From assembly GCA_016871495.1 (NCBI GenBank), contig VHDF01000002.1, positions 1 through 64,000 on the forward strand: a DNA stretch of 64,000 nt, read 5' to 3'. The position numbers were made by a program, and so were the translations under genes. Each line of letters begins with the position of its first letter. The stretch's first letter is position 1. Origin of the DNA: Verrucomicrobiota bacterium (lineage in GTDB: Bacteria > Verrucomicrobiota > Verrucomicrobiia > Limisphaerales > VHDF01). Shown piece after piece: positions 19,993 to 29,032 of the stretch. The notes beneath the pieces are model-generated. The model worked only from the letters and a program-made list of their open reading frames with translations. It searched no databases and had not been told where the DNA came from.

Positions 19993-21474
19993 ATGAACGC
20001 CACGAAATCAGATTCACCCTTGGTCTCGAACCCAACCACTCGCCGGAGCTTTCTCAAAGCGTCCCTGGCCGCCGGAGCTGCCGTGAGCTTCTCGGCCCAA
20101 TCGTGGGCGCAAGTTGCCGGGGCCAACGAACGAATTCGAGCCGGTGTGATCGGTTTCAAAGGAAGGGGCGGCGATCACATTTCAGGGCTGCGCGGACTGA
20201 CCGGGTCCGGTGTCCAGATCGCGGCGCTGTGCGACGTGGACAAGGATGTGCTGGCCGGAGGAGTCGAGACCTTCAGCAAGCGCGGAGAAGCTGTCAAAGG
20301 TTACGCGGACCTTCGGCGCATGCTCGATGATCGCGATATCGATGTCGTGACGATTGCGACGCCGAATCACTGGCATTCCTTGGCAGCCATCTGGGCCGTC
20401 CAGGCTGGCAAAGACGTCTATGTCGAAAAACCTGTCTCCCACAACGTTTGGGAAGGGCGCAAGCTGGTCGAAGCCGCGCGAAAGTACCGGCGCATCGTGC
20501 AGACCGGTACTCAGAGCCGCTCCAGCCAGGCGATCAAAGAGGCCGTGGAATGGGTCAGAAGCCGCAAATTGGGCAAGATCGTGATTGCCCGCGGCTTGTG
20601 CTACAAGCCCCGGGGGTCGATCGGAAAGGTGCCTGGTTTTCAGACTGTTCCCGACCACATCGACTACCACCTCTGGTGCGGTCCCGCCCCGATGGATCCT
20701 GTCCGCCGCGCCAAACTGCACTACGACTGGCATTGGATCTGGAACTACGGCAACGGCGACCTCGGGAATCAAGGGATTCATCAAATGGATATTGCCCGCT
20801 GGTTCCTGGGCGAGCAGCAGCTTTCCTCCAAGGTTTTCAGCATTGGCGCCCGGCTTGGCTACGATGACGATGGAGAAACCGCCAATACCCAGTTGGTCTG
20901 GCATCACTATCCTTCCGCCCCTTTGATCTTCGAAGTCCGGGGCCTTCCCGCCAAAACAGGCGCCAAGGAAATGGACAAGTACAAGGGCGGCAGCGTGGCG
21001 GTGATTATTGAATGCGAACGCGGCTATGTGCTGATTCCGAATTATTCCAGCGCGACCGCCTACACGCACGATGGGATGGAGATCAAGAAGTGGTCGGGCA
21101 GCACGAACCACTACGAGAATTTCATCAACGCCGTGCGCAGCCGGAAGACGTCCGATCTGACTGCCGATATTTTGGAAGGGCATCTTTCCAGCGCCTTGTG
21201 CCACACCGGCAACATTTCCTATCGCTTGGGCCGGAAGTCTTCCGTGAACGAGATGCGCGAACGCATTCAAGGCTTGCGTGGCGCTGAGGAAACCCTGGGA
21301 CGCATGGTCGAACATTTACAAGCCAACGGGGTATCGCTGACGGAGCACCAGCTTGTGCTGGGCGATTACCTGGAGATGAATCCGAAGACCGAACGGTTCC
21401 TCAATCATCGCGAGGCCGATGCTTTACTCACCCGCCATTACCGCCGGCCGTTCGTCGTGCCTGAACGCGTTTGA
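19993..21474 (+). CDS. Gfo/Idh/MocA family oxidoreductase, Tat-exported
   Basis: 493 aa. A twin-arginine signal (TRRSFLKASLAAGAAVSFSA) within the first ~40 residues predicts export in folded form. The NAD(P)-binding Rossmann half starts at IRAGVIGFKGRGGDH, continues with the C-D-V-D strand, and has EKPVSHNVWEGRKL carrying the family's EKP motif (Lys conserved). The C-terminal half holds GNGDLGNQGIHQMDIARWFLG, typical of the large secreted subgroup. The enzymes oxidise or epimerise sugars or inositols; the substrate is unknown here. Operon partner of the PmoA lipoprotein. Confidence 0.92.
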   Translation: MNATKSDSPLVSNPTTRRSFLKASLAAGAAVSFSAQSWAQVAGANERIRAGVIGFKGRGGDHISGLRGLTGSGVQIAALCDVDKDVLAGGVETFSKRGEAVKGYADLRRMLDDRDIDVVTIATPNHWHSLAAIWAVQAGKDVYVEKPVSHNVWEGRKLVEAARKYRRIVQTGTQSRSSQAIKEAVEWVRSRKLGKIVIARGLCYKPRGSIGKVPGFQTVPDHIDYHLWCGPAPMDPVRRAKLHYDWHWIWNYGNGDLGNQGIHQMDIARWFLGEQQLSSKVFSIGARLGYDDDGETANTQLVWHHYPSAPLIFEVRGLPAKTGAKEMDKYKGGSVAVIIECERGYVLIPNYSSATAYTHDGMEIKKWSGSTNHYENFINAVRSRKTSDLTADILEGHLSSALCHTGNISYRLGRKSSVNEMRERIQGLRGAEETLGRMVEHLQANGVSLTEHQLVLGDYLEMNPKTERFLNHREADALLTRHYRRPFVVPERV

Positions 21475-21478
21475 TCTT

Positions 21479-22195
21479 ATGCTGCGGCCATCGCTCCGCC
21501 GCCCGGCCGTGCTGGGAATTCTATGCTCGCTGGTCCTGGGAATGGCGGGCGCACCCGCGCCGGAATGGAAGCGGGTGGTGTACGAGCAGGATTTTTCACG
21601 GCCCGAATCCCTCAAGGAACTCCGAGTGACGGATCCCCGCGCTTGGAGGTGGTCGGAGACCGGTGGGGGCGCGCTCGAGCTTTTCCAGCAGAGCAAGTAT
21701 CAGGCTCCGGTCCGGTCCCCCTTCAACCTCGCCTTGTTGAGCAAGCACCGGTTCCGGGATTTCGTCTTGGAACTGGAGTGCCAGCAAACGAGCCAGGAAT
21801 ACGGACACAGGGACTTGTGTTTTTTCTTCGGGCTGCAGTCGCCCACGCGATTCTATTACGCTCATCTGGCGACGTCGGCCGACAACCACGCCCACAATAT
21901 TTTTCGAGTCAACGAAACGCCGCGGGTGAAGGTCGGGACCGAGACCACTCGGGGTGTCGCCTGGGGAGCCACGAATCAATGGCACAAGATTCGCATCGAG
22001 CGAAACGCGGACGATGGAACGATCCGGGTATTTTTCAACGACATGACTCGCCCCGTCATGGCGGCTCAGGACAAGACTTTCCTGGAAGGTTATGTGGGTT
22101 TGGGATCGTTTGACGACGTGGGGCGTTTTCGAAGGCTTCGTCTCGAAGGGACGGCGGTGGATGGGGCCGGGGGCGCATTTTACACCGCCTTTTGA
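21479..22195 (+). CDS. Secreted LamG/DUF1080-like protein
   Basis: 238 aa from the ATG at 21479, which lies 4 bp after the oxidoreductase stop and opens a signal peptide (RRPAVLGILCSLVLGMAGA). One jelly-roll domain is visible: VVYEQDFSRPESLKELRVTD, then RDFVLELECQQ, HRDLCFFFGLQSPTRFYYAHL and KIRIERNADDGTIRVFFND, ending with a GLGSFDDVGRFRRLRLEG strand. This matches the concanavalin/3-keto-glycoside-hydrolase (DUF1080) type fold. With its two upstream neighbours it probably acts on an external sugar or glycoside. Actual hydrolase activity is not shown. Confidence 0.8.
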   Translation: MLRPSLRRPAVLGILCSLVLGMAGAPAPEWKRVVYEQDFSRPESLKELRVTDPRAWRWSETGGGALELFQQSKYQAPVRSPFNLALLSKHRFRDFVLELECQQTSQEYGHRDLCFFFGLQSPTRFYYAHLATSADNHAHNIFRVNETPRVKVGTETTRGVAWGATNQWHKIRIERNADDGTIRVFFNDMTRPVMAAQDKTFLEGYVGLGSFDDVGRFRRLRLEGTAVDGAGGAFYTAF

Positions 22196-22647
22196 GGGAG
22201 CGCCTTCCTGGCCTCCTGGCTCCATCTCCTTCTTCGCTGTTTCCCTGAACTTCTGTGCGTCCGCTCATGGCTTGAACCCGGCGTGAAGCCGTGACCTTCG
22301 GCGCACGCCGTTGACGGCGCCTCATTATGGACAGCGCGACGACGTGGTTTGGACCACGGAGACTGGAGCAGGGGGGGGCGCTTGGGAGGGACAGAGATCT
22401 CGGGTTCTTGCTCTAGGGTCTTAGAAGTCTGAAGAACCGGTGGCGGCCCCCAGTGGTGGTGGTGACCCGAAGTGTGCTGTTGCCCAGGCTCTCGACCGGT
22501 TCGCACCCGTATGGGATCCATGAATCAGGGTTCTCCGGTGTTTCGGTGGTTTGCAACATCCATCCGTATTGTCCAAAATCGCCACGACCTATGATATATC
22601 CGGGCTAAGGTTTCCCATCCCGGGGCTTGGCGAGGGTGGGTTGGGTT
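22196..22647. other. Intergenic region with small hairpins, no gene
   Basis: Nothing coding is supported. Two perfect short inverted repeats are visible: CGCCGT-TG-ACGGCG near 22303-22316 and CGTGGT-TTGG-ACCACG near 22343-22358. Neither is followed by a T-run. The region separates convergent genes (21479 plus, 22648 minus). Confidence 0.45.
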
Positions 22648-24123
22648 CTAGCTGGAAGCCGAGTGATCCGAAGGGGTGGGGTCCTCGAGATGGAATTTAG
22701 CGACGCGTTTGCGAAGCGTGGCCCGGGTGATGCCTAGAATTTTCGCCGCTTGAACTTGGTTCCCGCGAGTTTCTTTGAGCGCGTGGCGGACGAGTTCTTT
22801 TTCCACCGCCGGCAATACCTTCAGTGTCGGGTGTTTACGAGCCCATCGGAAGAGCGACCTGGCAATTCCCTCCATTTCCGCCATGTTGTCCGGAACCGCC
22901 GGTGAGGACGTTGGCGAGGGCGCAGGGGACGAGGGTTGAGCGGTCGCGGGGAGGGCAGGAAGAGGGCCCGTGAAGAGATCTCTGGCGAGGATAACTTCCC
23001 CGGTGGCAATGACCAAGGCCCTTTGGATGGCGTTTTCCAGCTCTCTGACATTGCCCGGCCAGGCATGCTCGGTCATGGCCTGGAGAGCTTCGGCTGAAAG
23101 CGATTTGCGGGCGGAGGTTTTCGATTTCTGGAGTTTGCGTAAAAAGTATTGCGCCAGCATGGGGATGTCTTCAGGCCGCTCGCGCAGGGGCGGCATGCGG
23201 AAGCGCACCACGTTCAATCGGTAGTAGAGATCCTCGCGAAAGGAACGAGCAGCGACCGTTTCTTCGAGCTGGCGGTTCGTGGCGGCGATCATTCGGACGT
23301 CCGCCTGAAACGTCTGATTTCCACCGACGCGCTCAAAGGCGCCGCTTTGGAGAACGCGGAGGATTTTGGCTTGAGTGGCTGGCGGCATGTCGCCGATTTC
23401 GTCGAGGAAAAGCGTGCCCCGGTGGCATTGTTCAAATTTTCCGACACGGAGTTGGGTTGCGCCGGTGAAGGCGCCTTTCTCGTGGCCGAAGAGTTCGGAT
23501 TCCAGCAGATTCTCGGGGATGGCGGCGCAATTGATCGCGAGAAAGGGTTGCTGGTTGCGCTGGCTGTGATGATAGATCGCTCGAGCCACGAGTTCCTTGC
23601 CTGTTCCGCTTTCCCCGGTGATGAGAACCGTTGCATCCGAAGACGCCAACTGTCCAATCAGCTTGAAGACCGCCTGCATCGGCTCGCTTTGTCCGACGAT
23701 GCCGAGTTCGGAGTCCCCGGTGTCCGGAGTGGAGGCGAAGTTCACGACCTCCTTCATGTCGCGGGAGGCTTTGAGGGCGTTCTCGACCACTTGCTTGAGC
23801 TTCGGGATATCGAAGGGTTTGAGAAGGTAATCGAAGGCTCCGAGCTTCATGGCTTCGATGGCCGTGTGCGTGGTGCCGTAGGCGGTCATCATAATGATGG
23901 GAATCTTGGCGTCGGATTCCCGAATTCTTCGGAGTGCTTCCAGTCCCGACATTCCGGCCATGCGAACGTCCATAATGACGAGGTCGGGATTGAATTTGGG
24001 CAGGAGCCGGAGACCTTCATCGCCGCCCGGGGCGGTGGCGATGGTCAAATCCGGCTGATTGAAGATCCGCCGAAAGGAATACTGCACATCGGCTTCGTCG
24101 TCGATGAGGAGGATTTTATTCAT
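22648..24123 (-). CDS. NtrC-family sigma-54-dependent response regulator
   Basis: 491 aa from the ATG at 24123 (MNKILLIDDEADVQ); an upstream extension lacks homology. The receiver domain (1-120) has phospho-acceptor Asp52 in VIMDVRMAGMSG and a T/K pair further on. The AAA+ domain has Walker A GESGTGKE (170-177), the sigma-54 contact loop GAFTGA (217-222) and Walker B GTLFLDEIGD. A Fis-type helix-turn-helix ends the protein (ETRGNQVQAAKILGITRATL). It activates sigma-54 promoters when phosphorylated. No histidine kinase is adjacent. It overlaps the upstream flippase-like gene by 8 bp, so the two are co-translated. Confidence 0.96.
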   Translation of the reverse strand: MNKILLIDDEADVQYSFRRIFNQPDLTIATAPGGDEGLRLLPKFNPDLVIMDVRMAGMSGLEALRRIRESDAKIPIIMMTAYGTTHTAIEAMKLGAFDYLLKPFDIPKLKQVVENALKASRDMKEVVNFASTPDTGDSELGIVGQSEPMQAVFKLIGQLASSDATVLITGESGTGKELVARAIYHHSQRNQQPFLAINCAAIPENLLESELFGHEKGAFTGATQLRVGKFEQCHRGTLFLDEIGDMPPATQAKILRVLQSGAFERVGGNQTFQADVRMIAATNRQLEETVAARSFREDLYYRLNVVRFRMPPLRERPEDIPMLAQYFLRKLQKSKTSARKSLSAEALQAMTEHAWPGNVRELENAIQRALVIATGEVILARDLFTGPLPALPATAQPSSPAPSPTSSPAVPDNMAEMEGIARSLFRWARKHPTLKVLPAVEKELVRHALKETRGNQVQAAKILGITRATLRKRVAKFHLEDPTPSDHSASS

Positions 24124-25204
24124 GGCCGGGTGTGGAGGAGGGTGACGCAAGGGAACGGCGGTCACGGGAGCACAGATACACGAGTCCGCCGATCATACTC
24201 CAGAACAGACTTCCGGCGTAGGCCAGCAGCGCGAGGGAAAGGGCGGCGGTGGCGGAAACGCCCCATGCGGGAGAGGCCAAGGTGGCGACGTAGAGATTCT
24301 CCCGCACTCCCAGGCCGCTCGGAGTGATGGGAAGCGCGGAAACGCAAATGATGGAGGGCACGATGAGGAGCAGGAAGGAAACGGGGATGTGGAGTTGAAG
24401 CCCTTTGGCCAGGGCGGCGACTTGAAGCACGCAGCAGGCATTGAGCAGCGCGGAGAGCAGCAGTGAACGAATCAAGTAGCTGGGGTTGCGACCGAAGGGG
24501 CGGCAGGCTTCGACGCTTTTCTCGAGCGTTTCACCTTGAGGCAGCCGGCGCAGCCAGGGTCGGACCTGGGGGAAACGTTTGGAGAGTCCGCTCCAGAGCA
24601 GGGCGCCGCCGAGCAGGGTGAGAGTGGCGAACATGGCGAACACGAAGTAGGAAAGGGATTGGACCGGGGCCGACGCGTGGATCCGCGGCCAATTGAAGGG
24701 GATCATGGCCACGGCGAAGGCGAGCATGGAAAAGAGCCCGAAAATCCGGTCCACGACGACGGTGACCACGGCTTCGGTTTTGAGGTGTTGCGTTTCGCCA
24801 GCCGCGTAGTACGCCTTCATCAAGTCACCGCCGGTGGAACCGAGGAGGAATGAGTTGAAGAAGTGGGCGATGAGACTGAAGGTGGTGGCCCGTTTCGAGT
24901 CGAGGGGAATCTTTTGAAGTTCGAGGGCCATTTTCCATCGCGCGACGCCGAGGGCGAGAGTGGCGCCCATAAACACGAGGGAAACAGCCAGCCAAGCCGG
25001 GGGCATGGAGGCGAGGGTTTTGCCAAGGCTGCGCGGCCCAAGGGTCCAGGCGCGTTTCCATTGTTCGGGAAGCGGCAGTTGGTCCCAGGCCGACGCCGGC
25101 TCGGAAGGGGGGGCGAGGTGCCTGGCTTCGTTGACGAAAATGGAATGGAAAATCCAAAGCATCAGGACGAAGCAGATCGCGGGGCGCGCGGCGGACTTCA
25201 ACAT
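24116..25204 (-). CDS. Lysylphosphatidylglycerol-synthase-TM / flippase-like membrane protein (UPF0104)
   Basis: 362-aa polytopic protein with about eight hydrophobic segments. Family features include NSFLLGSTGGDLMKAYYA (~114-131), VVDRIFGLFSMLAFA and the late SALPITPSGLGVRENLYV. These match the membrane domain of MprF-like proteins without the aminoacyltransferase part. Family members translocate or modify lipids, glycolipids or archaeal glycans; the substrate here is unknown. Middle gene of a minus-strand operon: isomerase-like gene 15 bp upstream, response regulator overlapping downstream. Confidence 0.88.
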   Translation of the reverse strand: MLKSAARPAICFVLMLWIFHSIFVNEARHLAPPSEPASAWDQLPLPEQWKRAWTLGPRSLGKTLASMPPAWLAVSLVFMGATLALGVARWKMALELQKIPLDSKRATTFSLIAHFFNSFLLGSTGGDLMKAYYAAGETQHLKTEAVVTVVVDRIFGLFSMLAFAVAMIPFNWPRIHASAPVQSLSYFVFAMFATLTLLGGALLWSGLSKRFPQVRPWLRRLPQGETLEKSVEACRPFGRNPSYLIRSLLLSALLNACCVLQVAALAKGLQLHIPVSFLLLIVPSIICVSALPITPSGLGVRENLYVATLASPAWGVSATAALSLALLAYAGSLFWSMIGGLVYLCSRDRRSLASPSSTPGHE

Positions 25205-25219
25205 GAAGGAAAGTCCTGC

Positions 25220-26137
25220 TTAGTCCTCGCCCCAGAGCGATTTGAGGTGGGCCACGCCTTCTCGCAGAGCTTCCGGAGGAACACCGGGATTGAGTTCAAA
25301 AACCTTGATGTGGTCGGGGCGGACGTGGGGTTTGAGAGCGGCGAAATCGATCATGCCTGTGCCGGGCGGGCAGTGGTCGCGTCCCGGGAATTGAACATCG
25401 TGGATGTGGAAACCCGCGAGGTAGTCCGACATGGATTCGAGGTGGAAAGTGTGCTGGATGAAGCCGAGGTTTTCCTTGATCTGGGCGTGGCCGGTATCGT
25501 GCCAATACCGGATGTTGGGCCTGGCGGTCCATTCGCGGAAGAACATGAGGGAATCGTTTTCGAGAGGAATTTCCTCGAGCGCTTCGCGATTCTCGATGCC
25601 CAGGAGGAGGCCCCGGGCGGCGGCTTGTTCGGCGAGGCGTCCGAGCATCTGGTTCGCGAGTTGGACCGGTTTTTCCTTCTTCTCCTCTCGTTTACGTTCG
25701 GCCTCCTCGCAGAGTTTGGCGAACTTGGGAGAGTCTTTGCCCCCTTCGCCCAGCATATCGATGAGGCGGTCGGTGTAGTCCTTCATATCGATGCAGCCCA
25801 TATGAAGAACGACCAGTTTGGCTTTGACGCGTTCGGCGGTTTCGAGCGTCTTGAGTGAATGACGGTAGGCATTTTCGCGCTCCCGCTCGTCGGAGGAGGT
25901 GAATTTGAACAGGTTGGGCGCGGCATGGTTGACCCCGATGGGGAGGGGACAGAAATTATGGAGGGTCGAGATCTTGATCTCGCCTGCGTCCACGGCGGCG
26001 AGGACCCCGGGGAGGAGGCTGATGCGGATTCCGTGACTGAGTTCCGCGTATTCGAAGCCGAGGTCGCGAATTTCGCGAAGCATGGCTCGGCCGTCGGTAT
26101 GGCGGCTCGAGTTCCAGCAGGTGGAGAGGGAGTACAT
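25220..26137 (-). CDS. Sugar phosphate isomerase/epimerase (AP-endonuclease-2 TIM barrel)
   Basis: 305 aa of the xylose-isomerase-like TIM-barrel superfamily. Visible strands and metal-site residues include LSTLHNF-type, VVLHMGC, LLLGIENREALEEIP (Glu of the metal site), IRYWHDTGHAQI (Asp/His) and AGFHIHDVQFPGRDHCPPG (His/Asp). No signal peptide, so cytoplasmic. Such enzymes isomerise or epimerise sugars or inositols; this subgroup's substrate is not known to me. It begins the operon that continues with the flippase-like and regulator genes. A terminator separates it from rpsU upstream. Confidence 0.9.
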   Translation of the reverse strand: MYSLSTCWNSSRHTDGRAMLREIRDLGFEYAELSHGIRISLLPGVLAAVDAGEIKISTLHNFCPLPIGVNHAAPNLFKFTSSDERERENAYRHSLKTLETAERVKAKLVVLHMGCIDMKDYTDRLIDMLGEGGKDSPKFAKLCEEAERKREEKKEKPVQLANQMLGRLAEQAAARGLLLGIENREALEEIPLENDSLMFFREWTARPNIRYWHDTGHAQIKENLGFIQHTFHLESMSDYLAGFHIHDVQFPGRDHCPPGTGMIDFAALKPHVRPDHIKVFELNPGVPPEALREGVAHLKSLWGED

Positions 26138-26154
26138 GCGTTGATGGTTGGAAA

Positions 26155-26189
26155 CAAAAAACCGGGTCCGAAGAGCATTCGGAACCCGG
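26155..26189 (-). terminator. Rho-independent terminator after rpsU
   Basis: Read on the minus strand: a GC-rich ~10-bp stem (arms 26179-26189 and 26162-26171, one bulged base) is followed by a run of six T (A-run at 26156-26161 on the plus strand). It ends the rpsU transcript just downstream of its stop. Confidence 0.85.
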
Positions 26190-26207
26190 CCATGAAATCG
26201 ATGGGGA

Positions 26208-26405
26208 TCAGGCGTCGGCGTAGCGAGCGCTGAGCATGGCGGAGAACCGCGCCATCTTCATCTTGCGGCGCCGGCGTTCGCTGGGTTTTTCGAAATGCCG
26301 ATGATTGCGCACTTCTTTGAGTGTGCCTTCCCGGTCCACTTTCTTCTTCAACCGGCGAAGCGCTTTTTCAACGGATTCGCCCTTCCTGAGCTTGGTTTCG
26401 GTCAA
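26208..26405 (-). CDS. rpsU: Small ribosomal subunit protein bS21
   Basis: 65 aa. The frame is open upstream, but bS21 homology begins at a TTG (complement of 26403-26405), giving T-E-T-K-L-R-K-G-E-S-V-E-K-A-L. A purine-rich AGAGGAAG lies upstream of it. The basic bS21 pattern continues with RRLKKKVDREGTLKEV and FEKPSERRRRKMKMA. The length is exactly typical (about 65-70 aa). bS21 sits on the 30S platform near the anti-Shine-Dalgarno region and aids initiation. Monocistronic, with its own terminator at 26155-26189. Confidence 0.93.
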   Translation of the reverse strand: MTETKLRKGESVEKALRRLKKKVDREGTLKEVRNHRHFEKPSERRRRKMKMARFSAMLSARYADA

Positions 26406-26557
26406 CTTAGTTTCACTTCCTCTCTGGATGTCGCTGGAGATCGAGGTGGTTGCCACGACCCAGACAGTTCGTCGAGTTAGGGGGGTGAAGCTATCGAGGC
26501 AAAGCGGGTGTGTCAATCTTCCCGGTCAACAAATTAAGCCTGAGGTCAGCCCGTGGA

Positions 26558-29032
26558 CTATTGCGCTGTAACTCTTTCCCGCTTAGGATCGTAGAGGGGT
26601 TTGAGATGGGCTTCGGCCTCTTTCATCTCGCCGTTGAGGTTGATGGCATAGGGGCCGGGCAGCGGATCCTGGGGGTGGGCGGAAGGATGAAGGGGGACGT
26701 AGGCGGTGGCAACGGATCGTCCCACCGTATGTCCATAAGCTCCGGAGAGCGTATATCCGACGGGTTTGCCTTGGCAAAGCACCGGCTCGGAACCCCAAAG
26801 CATCGCTTCCGGATCTTTGAGGGTGAGCAAGACCAAAGCTTTAGTTCTTGGGAGAGATCGTTTTTGGAGCAAAGCGACGCGTCCCAGGAATGGTTTGTTC
26901 CAATCGATGGCGAATTGGAGTCCCGCCTCGATCGGGGTATCCCAAGGGGATAATTCGGCGCCCCAGGCTCGAAAGCCCTTTTCCAATCGGAGCGAATTGA
27001 TGGCATAGTGGCCGGCGTTTCGCAGGCCCCAGGGAGCGCCTGCCACCATGAGAGCCTCGTACGCGGACGCCATTTGCTCCACAGGAACATGAAGTTCCCA
27101 GCCGAGTTCTCCGACGTAAGTGATGCGCAGTGCGAGCGCAGAGACGTGTCCAAGGTCGATGAGTTTGCCTGTTCCGAAGGGGAAAGACTCATGATCCAGT
27201 TCGGCGTTGGTCACGGCACTGAGGATTTTCCGGGAATGGGGCCCCATCAGGCCCAGAACTCCGAAGGCGTTGGTGACATTCGAAAGCTTGAAGTTGGGGT
27301 AGGCCAGTGCGTTTTTTCGGATCCAATGGGCATCCCGCACGGCTTGGGAGGTGCCGGAGATGAGATAGAAGGAGGACTCGCTTTCGCGGAAGAGAGTCAG
27401 GTCGCTTTCGAATCCCCCGTGCTGGTTGAACATGCCCGTGTAAACAATTCGACCAGGTGGAACGTCGATCTTATTGCCGCAGAGATGCTCCAGCAGCGGC
27501 AAGGCGTCCTGGCCCGAGCAATGGAATTTGCTAAATCCGGACTGGTCGAAAAGGGCTGCCGATTGGCGGGCGGCGAGGTGCTCGGCGGCGTGCCAAGGGA
27601 ACCAGTGAGGGCGGCCAAACGTGTAATCAAGCTCCGCCTTTTCTCCTGGCGGAGCGAAGACATTCGGACGTTCCCAGCCTGCTTTGACTCCGAAAACGGC
27701 CCCTTGGCCGGCCAGGATGGAATGCAAGGCACTGCGGCGAACGCCTCGACCGGTTTCGAACTCCCGATTGGGCCATGCCATCTGGTAATGCAGCCCGAGG
27801 GTTTCGGTGACACGGGTGCGAAGGAAGCTCCGGTTATTTGCCCAGGGGCCGAAACGGCGGATGTCCACGGACCAAAGATCGATGGAGGGTTCCCCGTCCA
27901 GGATCCACTCCGCGAGGTAATTGCCCGCGCCTCCCGCGGTGGCAATGCCCGCGGAGTTGAATCCGGCGCAGACGAAAAGGTTCTTCAGTTCCGGGGTTTC
28001 GCCGATGAGGAACTGATTGTCCGGGGTGAAGCTTTCGGGTCCATTGACGAATCGCGCGTAGCGGGACTTTTCCAGGGCGGGGATGCGCCAGGCGCCGTGC
28101 TTGAGCGGCTCGTCGAATTTTTCCCAGTCGGGTTCGAGCAGTTTGAAGGAAAAGTCGTCGGGAATGCGGTCCACCATCCAAGGTTTCGTGAACTTCTGAA
28201 ACGCGCCGAGCATCACGGATTGGCCTTCGCCTCGAAAGTAGATGCACAGGTCTGGATCGCGTCCGAGCGGGAGTTCATCGAAGGCCCCTTCGATCGGTTC
28301 GGAGACAACGTAGTGATGTTCGACGGGATAGAGGGGGAGATTGACCCCGGAGCGAAGGGCCAGATCGCGGGACCACATGCCGCCCGCGATGACGACGCGT
28401 TCGGCATGGATCAGGCCTTGATTTGTTTCCACGCCGATGACGGTGTCTTTTCGGGTGACGAGGGCGATGGCGCGCGCTCCTTCGATGATTTTGGCTCCCA
28501 TCCGGGCGGCGGCTTTCGCGAGGGCGACAGGGACTTCTTTGGGTATGACTTTGCCATCGTGCGGGAGCCAGGCTGCGCCGAGAAGGTCGTCGATGCGGAT
28601 CAAAGGCCAGCGTTCCCGCGCTTCCTGTGCGGAAATCATGGTGGCTTCGACCCCCATTAATTCGGCCATGGCGCAGGTGCGCTGGAGTTGGATCATGCGG
28701 TCCTTGGATTTGGCGACAATGACGCTCCCGACTTGTTTCCAGCCCACGTCATGACCGCTTTCCCGATGGATGCGGGCGTAGAGATCCGCGCTGGCTTGAT
28801 TGATGCGCGTCATGCTGGTGGTCGTTCGGAGTCTTCCGACCATGCCGGCGGCGTGCCACGAGGTTCCGCCTCCGACGCGGGATTGCTCGAGGAGGACGAC
28901 GTCGGTGCATCCTCGCAGGGCGAGGTGGTAAGCGGCGCTGGCTCCGGCGACGCCGCCACCGAGGATGACGATCTTGGCTGCGGGCGGGAGTGGAGTTTTG
29001 GGGAATGGGGATGGATCGACTGGGGCGTTCAT
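26558..29032 (-). CDS. FAD-dependent dimethylglycine/sarcosine dehydrogenase-like enzyme
   Basis: 824 aa, full length for the family. An FAD-binding Rossmann motif GGGVAG lies at ~25-30. GGGTSWHAAGMVGRL (~54-68) carries His60, equivalent to the histidine that links covalently to FAD in dimethylglycine dehydrogenases. The N-terminal ~430 residues are a DAO-type oxidoreductase. The C-terminal ~390 residues form a GcvT/aminomethyltransferase-like folate-binding domain (for example LGLMGPHSRKIL, GELGWELHVP, RLEKGFRAWGAELSPWDTP). It probably demethylates N-methyl amino acids to give methylene-THF. No signal peptide. Stand-alone gene between rpsU and the tRNA pair. Confidence 0.92.
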   Translation of the reverse strand: MNAPVDPSPFPKTPLPPAAKIVILGGGVAGASAAYHLALRGCTDVVLLEQSRVGGGTSWHAAGMVGRLRTTTSMTRINQASADLYARIHRESGHDVGWKQVGSVIVAKSKDRMIQLQRTCAMAELMGVEATMISAQEARERWPLIRIDDLLGAAWLPHDGKVIPKEVPVALAKAAARMGAKIIEGARAIALVTRKDTVIGVETNQGLIHAERVVIAGGMWSRDLALRSGVNLPLYPVEHHYVVSEPIEGAFDELPLGRDPDLCIYFRGEGQSVMLGAFQKFTKPWMVDRIPDDFSFKLLEPDWEKFDEPLKHGAWRIPALEKSRYARFVNGPESFTPDNQFLIGETPELKNLFVCAGFNSAGIATAGGAGNYLAEWILDGEPSIDLWSVDIRRFGPWANNRSFLRTRVTETLGLHYQMAWPNREFETGRGVRRSALHSILAGQGAVFGVKAGWERPNVFAPPGEKAELDYTFGRPHWFPWHAAEHLAARQSAALFDQSGFSKFHCSGQDALPLLEHLCGNKIDVPPGRIVYTGMFNQHGGFESDLTLFRESESSFYLISGTSQAVRDAHWIRKNALAYPNFKLSNVTNAFGVLGLMGPHSRKILSAVTNAELDHESFPFGTGKLIDLGHVSALALRITYVGELGWELHVPVEQMASAYEALMVAGAPWGLRNAGHYAINSLRLEKGFRAWGAELSPWDTPIEAGLQFAIDWNKPFLGRVALLQKRSLPRTKALVLLTLKDPEAMLWGSEPVLCQGKPVGYTLSGAYGHTVGRSVATAYVPLHPSAHPQDPLPGPYAINLNGEMKEAEAHLKPLYDPKRERVTAQ

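Noticed and set aside
23149-24327. 392-aa open frame on the plus strand
   Set aside because: Antisense to the sigma-54 regulator and the end of the flippase gene; no homology.
27008-28660. 550-aa open frame on the plus strand
   Set aside because: Antisense to the dehydrogenase gene at 26558-29032, whose domains are complete; the plus frame shows no recognisable domain.
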